From NCBI GenBank assembly GCA_013203145.1, contig JABMOV010000103.1, positions 1 to 57,903 on the forward strand: 57,903 nucleotides of DNA, in the 5' to 3' direction. The DNA comes from Fidelibacterota bacterium. GTDB lineage: Bacteria > Fidelibacterota > Marinisomatia > Marinisomatales > JABMOV01. The notes below the pieces were generated by a model. That model was not told where the DNA came from, did no database searches, and was given only the letters and a program-made list of their open reading frames with translations. Numbering within the stretch: the stretch's first letter is position 1; each line of letters starts with the position of its first letter. The translations under genes were made by a program, and so were the position numbers. Of the stretch, positions 51,856 through 57,903 are shown in pieces.

Positions 51856-53069
51856 AGTGCGCCTTAATCACGATTGGAAATGAATTATTATCAGGAATGA
51901 CTATAAATACCAATGCCGCATGGATTGGAAATGAATTTCAGAATATTGGAGTATCTGTCAATTATCATGTAACCATTCCAGATGAAATCGATTTGATTAA
52001 ATCTACATTGAACCAGGTTTCCAAGGATCATGATATAGTAATAACAACAGGTGGGTTGGGACCAACACACGATGATATTACTCCAACTGCACTCTATGAA
52101 TATTTCAATTCCAAATTAACATATGATGAAGAATACTGGGAACAGTTAAAGGAGCGCTTTAATAAATATAACAAAAATATACCTGAACGAAATCGAAGTC
52201 AGGTTATCAAACCTCATAATGGAATTATGATCCCCAATCCAGTAGGATCAGCTAGAGGTTTGCATTTCGTAAAAGGTGACAAGTGGTTTTTCTCCATGCC
52301 TGGTGTTCCAGCAGAAATGAAAGGAATGATGAGTGAAACAATCATTCCAATGCTAATGGCAAGATCGAATAACGAAATCCATGTAAAATCAATTCGTGTT
52401 ACAGGTGTTCCTGAATCTGGATTAGCAGAATCATTAGATGATATAATCCGTAAGTACAATTCATGCTCCTTTGCTTTCTACCCAAATCTCCTTGAAGTGA
52501 ATGTTAGAATCACAAGTTCAGACATTTCGACTTTAAAAAGTGCTGTGGAAGAAACCATTCAGAAAATAGGCGATTCGATATTTGGATTTGATGATGATTC
52601 ATTAGAGTCCGTGATTGGTAAATGTCTATCTGAAAAAGGATATACGATATCAACTGCAGAATCCTGTACAGGTGGGTTAATTGGACATAGACTTACGGAA
52701 GTTTCTGGCAGTAGCGAATATTATCTAGGTGGAATAGTATCGTATAGCAATATGGCTAAAATGAAATTTCTTCATGTTAAAGAAGATACATTAAATAAGG
52801 TGGGTGCAGTTAGTTCTGAGACCGCAGTTCAAATGGCAGAAGGTGTTCGAAAAGTATTCGGATCAGATATCGGAATATCCGTAACGGGGATTGCTGGTCC
52901 AGGCGGTGGTACAGATAAAAAACCAGTTGGGACAGTATACTTTGGTTTGGCGTTACCTGATAAGACAATTGTTAAACATCGTGTTTTTGGAAAAAATCGT
53001 ACGCGTAACAAACAGCGTAGTAGCCAATATGCACTAAATATGATTAGACTTGCATTAAATGAATACTAG
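51852..53069 (+). CDS. cinA: CinA: NMN deamidase / competence-damage protein
   Basis: A 405-aa two-domain protein. The N-terminal MoCF-like domain (ITIGNELLSGMTINTN, TTGGLGPTHDDIT) acts on ADP-ribose/FAD-type compounds. The C-terminal PncC domain (STAESCTGGLIGHRLTEV, SVTGIAGPGGG) deamidates nicotinamide mononucleotide to recycle NAD. It sits just upstream of thpR and recA, a common order. Confidence 0.95.
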   Translation: MKCALITIGNELLSGMTINTNAAWIGNEFQNIGVSVNYHVTIPDEIDLIKSTLNQVSKDHDIVITTGGLGPTHDDITPTALYEYFNSKLTYDEEYWEQLKERFNKYNKNIPERNRSQVIKPHNGIMIPNPVGSARGLHFVKGDKWFFSMPGVPAEMKGMMSETIIPMLMARSNNEIHVKSIRVTGVPESGLAESLDDIIRKYNSCSFAFYPNLLEVNVRITSSDISTLKSAVEETIQKIGDSIFGFDDDSLESVIGKCLSEKGYTISTAESCTGGLIGHRLTEVSGSSEYYLGGIVSYSNMAKMKFLHVKEDTLNKVGAVSSETAVQMAEGVRKVFGSDIGISVTGIAGPGGGTDKKPVGTVYFGLALPDKTIVKHRVFGKNRTRNKQRSSQYALNMIRLALNEY

Positions 53070-53631
53070 ATTATTAAGAACTTTTGTAGCTGTTACTGTT
53101 CCAAAATCTCTGCTGGTTACTAGAAACATGTTGAAAACCACGATTGACCATAAAAAAGACAATCTTAAATGGGTTAGAGATGGACAAGTACATTTTACCT
53201 TAAAGTTTATTGGTCATACGCCACCGGATGGCATTGAAGATATTCATGATATATTATCAACAGTATCTAGAAAACACTCATCTATGCAATACGAAATTGC
53301 GAAAACAGGATGCTTCCCAGTACCGTCAAGACCTAGGGTATTATGGGTCGGATTAAATGGAAACCATGATCCGTTAAAAAATTTAGTAAAAGACATTAAT
53401 GATTCGCTTGATCCTCTTGGGTATCCTGCTGAAGTGTACCCATTTGTTCCCCATATAACCTTGGCACGAATCAAATATCCACCAAAAATCACACCAAACA
53501 TAACACAATATTTGCAGACAGATTATGAACGAATCCCATTTTTTGTAGATAAGTTCAGTTTGATTAGCAGTGAATTAAAACCAACTGGCGCAGTATATTC
53601 AAATCTTCACGAATATCGTTTAAGTAAATAG
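53059..53631 (+). CDS. thpR: RNA 2',3'-cyclic phosphodiesterase (2'-5' ligase family)
   Basis: A 190-aa member of the 2H phosphoesterase superfamily. The two H-x-T motifs are HFTLKFIG (near residue 53) and HITLARIK (near 133). It overlaps cinA by 11 bases and precedes recA by 9. Biological role in bacteria is not settled. Confidence 0.92.
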   Translation: MNTRLLRTFVAVTVPKSLLVTRNMLKTTIDHKKDNLKWVRDGQVHFTLKFIGHTPPDGIEDIHDILSTVSRKHSSMQYEIAKTGCFPVPSRPRVLWVGLNGNHDPLKNLVKDINDSLDPLGYPAEVYPFVPHITLARIKYPPKITPNITQYLQTDYERIPFFVDKFSLISSELKPTGAVYSNLHEYRLSK

Positions 53632-53640
53632 GAGTAAAGT

Positions 53641-54654
53641 ATGTCAGAGAAAGATAAAAAATCTAAAGCATTAGACTTAGCTATTGCACAAGTTGATCGA
53701 CAATTTGGAAAAGGATCAATAATGCGTTTGGGCAATGACAGGCCTTCATGGGAAGGTAATGTTATTTCAACCGGTTGTTTATCTCTTGACGTTGCACTAG
53801 GAGTAGGTGGTGTTCCCAGAGGAAGAATTATAGAATTATACGGACCTGAATCGTCAGGCAAAACAACTTTAGCACTGCACATTTTAGCTGAAGCACAAAA
53901 AACTGGCGGTTATGCGGCTTTTATAGATGCAGAACACGCACTGGATCCTAATTACGCTAAACGCCTTGGCGTTGATACAGATGAATTGTTGGTCTCTCAA
54001 CCAGATACTGGTGAACAAGCATTAGAAATCACTGAAACTTTAGTTCGCAGTGGAGCTATAGATATTATTATTATCGATTCAGTCGCAGCTTTGGTACCAA
54101 AAGCTGAGTTGGAAGGTGATATGGGAGACACTCATATTGGGCTTCAGGCACGATTGATGTCCCAGGCTCTTCGGAAACTCACCGGAACAGTTAGTCGCTC
54201 AAACACATGTGTCATTTTTATTAATCAGATTAGAGAAAAGATTGGTGTGATGTTTGGGAATCCTGAAACGACACCAGGCGGTCGTGCTCTAAAATTTTAC
54301 ACATCAATTCGCATGGAAATTCGTCGCATTACAACCTTGAAAGATGGTACAGATAGTATAGGTAGCAGGGTTCGTGTAAAAGTAGTAAAGAATAAAGTAG
54401 CACCACCGTTTAAGCAATCTGAATTTGATCTCATGTATGGCACTGGAATATCCTATGTCGGAGACATTATTGATCTTGCATTGACAGGCGATATATTACA
54501 GAAGATGGGTTCATGGTATGCTTATGGGGATACAAAAATTGGGCAAGGGAAAGAAAATGCGAAGAAATTCCTTACTGAAAACGAATCTATATTCAGTGAA
54601 GTAACCAAAAAAGTAAAAGCCTTTATGGGGCTTGACGAGGGTGCATCTGCCTAA
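53641..54654 (+). CDS. recA: Recombinase RecA
   Basis: Strand exchange and SOS co-protease. It is 337 aa: Walker [14 protein letters not shown], the start [22 protein letters not shown], loop L1 [18 protein letters not shown], and loop L2 [20 protein letters not shown] are all intact. GGAG lies upstream of the ATG. No LexA-like box can be named with confidence. Confidence 0.98.
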   Translation: MSEKDKKSKALDLAIAQVDRQFGKGSIMRLGNDRPSWEGNVISTGCLSLDVALGVGGVPRGRIIELYGPESSGKTTLALHILAEAQKTGGYAAFIDAEHALDPNYAKRLGVDTDELLVSQPDTGEQALEITETLVRSGAIDIIIIDSVAALVPKAELEGDMGDTHIGLQARLMSQALRKLTGTVSRSNTCVIFINQIREKIGVMFGNPETTPGGRALKFYTSIRMEIRRITTLKDGTDSIGSRVRVKVVKNKVAPPFKQSEFDLMYGTGISYVGDIIDLALTGDILQKMGSWYAYGDTKIGQGKENAKKFLTENESIFSEVTKKVKAFMGLDEGASA

Positions 54655-55267
54655 AGTTATTGGCATAGAACAAGAGAAAGGTCGTAAGCGATCCCGTAGA
54701 ATATTATTGGATAGCGGAGACATCTTCAGTCTAACAGAGGATATTTTTTTTCAAAATCATTTTTCCATTAATGATTCTCTATCCGATGTAGAAATAAAGA
54801 AGCTCAGATATAAGGATGAGATTGCGCAAATTAGAAATAGTGCGCTAAATCTATTGAGTTATCGAAAACGGAGTAAATCAGAATTAAATCGTCGTTTAAA
54901 AGAAAAAGGTTTTGCTGAAGAAAATATTACTGAAACGTTAGAATACCTTGAAGAAAAAAAATATTTAGATGACAAGGATTTTGCTAAATCGTTTGCCAGG
55001 GATAAAGTGAGACAATCACGAATTGGTCCGGTGAAATTAGCAATTGAATTGAAAAAACATGGAATTGGAACTGATACGATTCAGCATGTATCAGATGCGA
55101 TCTATTTTGAATTTCCAATTCCCGAAATGATCAAGCATTTAATCAATAAAAAACGGTATAATCTTTTAGAGCAAACTGAAAAAAACCAATGTATCCGATT
55201 CCTCCAGGGAAAAGGATATACATTTGATCAGATTTTCTCGGAAATAAAATCAAGCGAAATATCATGA
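54632..55267 (+). CDS. recX: Regulatory protein RecX
   Basis: Modulates RecA filaments. It has three-helix repeats typical of RecX ([54 protein letters not shown]). The start is uncertain: TTG 54632 or GTG 54641, both overlapping the end of recA; 208-211 aa results. An N-terminal beta-rich extension of about 60 residues is present. It overlaps the next gene by ATGA. Confidence 0.9.
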   Translation: MTRVHLPKVIGIEQEKGRKRSRRILLDSGDIFSLTEDIFFQNHFSINDSLSDVEIKKLRYKDEIAQIRNSALNLLSYRKRSKSELNRRLKEKGFAEENITETLEYLEEKKYLDDKDFAKSFARDKVRQSRIGPVKLAIELKKHGIGTDTIQHVSDAIYFEFPIPEMIKHLINKKRYNLLEQTEKNQCIRFLQGKGYTFDQIFSEIKSSEIS

Positions 55268-57018
55268 AGAACTATATATCACAGACAGACACACAATATA
55301 TTCGGCACATTTTAGGGCGTATGCCAAGTGATGACGAATTGAATGTTATTGCCAAATTACAAACCCAATTTTTAAAAGGTCGGCTATACATAGAAACATT
55401 AAATCGTCTTGATGACGGGATCAAAAGAACACGTATCCCTGAAGAAGATTTAACTGATGAGAATGGAAAACATATTTATTTCTATTCCAGTTTATATTCA
55501 AATGAAAATGCCATCGAAGACACAGAATCCCTGCTGGAAGTTGAATCACGTACACGTAGTGCTATCAGTTTATCAAAAAGATTTGAAAATGATGGGTTAT
55601 CTGTAAAAACTGGTTTAGTAAAAACAAGCCACCCCACTGAAATTCATTTGGCTCCCGAAGGGTCACCCTTTGCATTTTTGCAGGTACCCTTTAATAAAGT
55701 TTCAAAAAAAGCACGAAAAAGTATTGCCACATTACTAGGTAAGCCATGGGTTTTGGGAACGAGGATTGTGGATCAGTATAATCTACCTCAATCATTGACG
55801 AATTGGTGCATCCAAGAAAATATTGGAATCACCATTAATCAGGATATTTTCAATTCTAAGTCCACTGGATTTATTGTAGTCATACAGAATGGATACGAAG
55901 AAGAATTAATTCAGGAAACGAGTACCTGGAAAGAATCATGTACATTATTAGGAATGATGAGTGATAAACCAGAAATCAAACTTATTGATATTGGTGGTAC
56001 TGAAATAACCTTACCTATTGATGTATTACGATTTCCATGGCGAGTATTTACACAAACAAGGTTTCATCGTGAAGAATTGAAAATTGATAAAACTCTTCCG
56101 CAAGATATTGATTCAAAAATAGATGAATTGTTTTGGAAAATATGGGCAGTTGAAGGGACACATGATGAGGAATCAAATATATCTATAGAGCACTGTGATA
56201 ATGAATCCAAACAATGGGTAATGACAAGTTCTGATAATCATACTTCTTTCCAGGATCATCCAAGATTGGCGGGTCAACTTGCTATAGCAGACGCTTCACG
56301 GAACTTAGCATGCACTGGGGTAAAACCTCTTGGCCTTTTGTACCGAAATGTATTCCCAGATTCAATCAACCCAGAAGAAGCATGGCATGGTTTTGAAATT
56401 ATTCAAGGACAAGAGGAGGCCATTCGATCGTTAAAACTTCCTGTATTAAAACGTTCAATAGTTTCATTGGATGAACAAAATATTCAGTCAATATTTGCTG
56501 TTGGGCAAAGAACTCAAGCAGGTGAGGATACTTTCTCAGGGTTCCAAAATGACGGTGATTTTATTAGTATTTTAGGTAGTCATCGTGGAGAACTCGGCTA
56601 CAGTACCTACGCAAAATTACTTCATGATACAATAAATGGTCATTTGCCCGCTTGTGATTTGAATATGGAAAGTCGTATGCAAGAGGCTGTTGTACAAGGA
56701 ATTCAAGCGAAGTTAATTAAGTCTGCAAAACCTTTAAGTCGTGGTGGATTAGCAATCTCTATCGGGAAGGCTCTTAAAACGGGAGCAAATGGTTTGGGGG
56801 CACGTGTACATTTCAGCAGAAAATTGAGAACTGATCAGATGCTTTTTGGGGAAACCCAAGGTCTTATCCTCATTAGTTTAGGCGAAGAAGACATTATGGA
56901 ATTTGAGCGTATTTGTATGTCAATCGGTATACCGTCTACTACAATAGGGCGAGTAACAGATACTGGTCGTTATACATTTAATGAATTCTTTGATATTGCT
57001 GTTGATGAGCTAAAATGA
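55264..57018 (+). CDS. PurL-like protein lacking the catalytic N-terminal motif
   Basis: A 584-aa protein related to phosphoribosylformylglycinamidine synthase II (PurL, usually ~740 aa). Matching parts are a PurL-like opening (YIRHILGRMPSDDELNVI), the second AIR-synthase-like domain HPRLAGQLAIADASRNLACTG, and SRGGLAISIGKAL near the C-terminus. The SEHCSYKSS-type motif that should follow the opening reads LQTQFLKGRLYI, and the first ATP-binding domain is shortened or replaced. Standard PurL activity is therefore doubtful; it may be a paralogue with another role. It is coupled to recX and to the FAH gene by ATGA overlaps. Confidence 0.7.
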   Translation: MKNYISQTDTQYIRHILGRMPSDDELNVIAKLQTQFLKGRLYIETLNRLDDGIKRTRIPEEDLTDENGKHIYFYSSLYSNENAIEDTESLLEVESRTRSAISLSKRFENDGLSVKTGLVKTSHPTEIHLAPEGSPFAFLQVPFNKVSKKARKSIATLLGKPWVLGTRIVDQYNLPQSLTNWCIQENIGITINQDIFNSKSTGFIVVIQNGYEEELIQETSTWKESCTLLGMMSDKPEIKLIDIGGTEITLPIDVLRFPWRVFTQTRFHREELKIDKTLPQDIDSKIDELFWKIWAVEGTHDEESNISIEHCDNESKQWVMTSSDNHTSFQDHPRLAGQLAIADASRNLACTGVKPLGLLYRNVFPDSINPEEAWHGFEIIQGQEEAIRSLKLPVLKRSIVSLDEQNIQSIFAVGQRTQAGEDTFSGFQNDGDFISILGSHRGELGYSTYAKLLHDTINGHLPACDLNMESRMQEAVVQGIQAKLIKSAKPLSRGGLAISIGKALKTGANGLGARVHFSRKLRTDQMLFGETQGLILISLGEEDIMEFERICMSIGIPSTTIGRVTDTGRYTFNEFFDIAVDELK

Positions 57019-57668
57019 TCACGTTTCATACGGATGCCATTTTTCAGGATGGTCGTAAAATTCCTATAAGGAACATTTATTGTGTAGGTCGGAATTATCG
57101 TGATCATGCAAAAGAGCTTAACAATCCCATTCCCAAAGAACCGCTTTATTTCCAAAAATCTACAGCATCGATAGCTCAATCCAATCAAATTACGATTCCA
57201 AAAGAAACAGAAATTCACCATGAATTAGAATTAGTTCTCTGCCTTGGCAAGGATGTCTTTGATCCTGTGGAATTAGATATAGAAAATGATATTGCAGGTT
57301 TTACCATTGGTCTGGATTTAACAGATCGTACAAGTCAGTCTGAGTTAAAAGCAAATGGCAAACCATGGTTCTGGGCAAAATCCTTCAAAAATAGTAGCAT
57401 TTTAGGCCCATTTTATAATAATGGCTTATTTCCTTTGGATAAAGATTTTGTTTTAAAAAAGAATGGAATCCCGGTTCAAACCGGCCGTGTAAATGATATG
57501 ATATTCTCAATTGAATATTTATTAAAACGATTAGTATCTCGTGTGCCGTTATTATGCGGGGATATTGTATTCACAGGCACACCTAGCGGGGTAGGACAAC
57601 TTCAAACAGGTGACATATTGGATATAATTCACGGTGATGAAGAATTGTATTCAATTACAATTTTATAA
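57015..57668 (+). CDS. Fumarylacetoacetate-hydrolase-family protein
   Basis: A 217-aa enzyme of the FAH superfamily (acylpyruvate hydrolase/isomerase branch). The family signatures IYCVGRNYRDHAKELNN, HHELELVLCLGKDV (metal-binding Glu), GLDLTDRTSQ and FTGTPSGVGQLQTGD are intact. It probably cleaves a beta-diketo acid such as fumarylpyruvate or oxaloacetate enol forms; the exact substrate cannot be told. Confidence 0.88.
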   Translation: MITFHTDAIFQDGRKIPIRNIYCVGRNYRDHAKELNNPIPKEPLYFQKSTASIAQSNQITIPKETEIHHELELVLCLGKDVFDPVELDIENDIAGFTIGLDLTDRTSQSELKANGKPWFWAKSFKNSSILGPFYNNGLFPLDKDFVLKKNGIPVQTGRVNDMIFSIEYLLKRLVSRVPLLCGDIVFTGTPSGVGQLQTGDILDIIHGDEELYSITIL

Positions 57669-57689
57669 AATATTACTAATCTATTTTAT

Positions 57690-57903
57690 CTATTGTGGCT
57701 TTATCTGCGATAACATGAGATCATGTAACTGACCATTGCTCGCTAGAATATTATCCTGATAAATGGAATAATTTTCTCCATTCATACCCGTAACGTTCCC
57801 ACCTGCTTCTTCAACGATTAAAATACCCGCCGCTGTATCCCAAGGATGCAAATCAAATTCCCAAAATCCATCAACTTGACCACATGCCAAATGACATAAA
57901 TCC
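57690..57903 (-). CDS. Inositol-monophosphatase-family protein, C-terminal part
   Basis: The 3' end of a gene running off the right edge. Visible are LACGQVDGFWEFDLHPWDTA (the metal-binding W-D of the IMPase family), GILIVEEAGGNVTGMNG and NILASNGQLHDLML. This matches SuhB / inositol-1-monophosphatase, which also includes phosphatases of other sugar phosphates. Confidence 0.9.
   Translation of the reverse strand, partial: DLCHLACGQVDGFWEFDLHPWDTAAGILIVEEAGGNVTGMNGENYSIYQDNILASNGQLHDLMLSQIKPQ

Noticed and set aside
1..57903. CRISPR arrays, insertion sequences, integrases, prophage or plasmid genes
   Set aside because: None seen; the only repeats are the rplE tandem repeat, the 55-bp pair and short palindromes.

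Overview
The window is AT-rich bacterial chromosome with tightly packed, often overlapping genes. Several features point to the FCB superphylum: zinc-type S14 and L36, a long SRP RNA with an Alu domain, FecR-type outer-membrane proteins, SLC45-type transporters and very rich multiheme cytochromes. Candidatus Marinimicrobia (SAR406 / Neomarinimicrobiota) is my best guess, with Ignavibacteria-like or Calditrichota relatives as alternatives. No rRNA or marker phylogeny was available, so this is an inference.

Layout. (1) 2-14572: the end of tuf, then the complete S10-spc-alpha ribosomal superoperon (rpsJ to rplQ) with secY, map, infA, rpmJ and rpoA; adk is missing from its usual place. An intrinsic terminator follows rplQ but lies inside the signal-peptide codons of the next gene. 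(2) 14586-23614: a secreted GHL10-type glycoside hydrolase, a thioredoxin-like protein, histidine degradation genes hutU-hutI, an unknown exported protein with a DUF350 protein, and a minus-strand operon (VTE5/VTE6-like prenol kinase fusion, free methionine-R-sulfoxide reductase, PHP hydrolase). (3) 23769-38721: a MerR regulator with a Cys-rich tail, then about 14 kb of respiratory genes carrying 83 CXXCH haem motifs. They encode two cytochrome lipoproteins, a predicted beta-barrel, periplasmic cytochromes, two multihaem c/cytochrome b fusions (CbcL-like layout), a NapC/NirT-anchored 17-haem protein, and a cytochrome/ferredoxin/NrfD quinone module. Together they look like a route from the quinone pool across the periplasm and outer membrane, i.e. 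extracellular electron transfer or respiration on an outer-surface acceptor. (4) 38777-47736: an SLC45-like transporter, a thioesterase, a GlcD/D-lactate-dehydrogenase-like flavoprotein, a FecR-barrel fusion, a SelW-like selenoprotein with an in-frame UGA and a SECIS-like hairpin, and small unknown genes. (5) 47841-57903: tRNA-Ala(CGC), SRP RNA, dnaX-ybaB-recR, pgsA-pgpA-cinA-thpR-recA-recX, a degenerate PurL-like protein, an FAH-family hydrolase, and the end of an inositol-monophosphatase-like gene.

The most noteworthy items are the selenoprotein, which conventional gene calling would miss, and the electron-transfer locus, which combines the known inner-membrane quinol-oxidase designs with an outer-membrane porin-cytochrome set. 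Other points of interest are imperfect 55-bp direct repeats bracketing the NrfD module, two genes that appear to start with AUU, and a 48-bp tandem repeat giving L5 a histone-H1-like tail.
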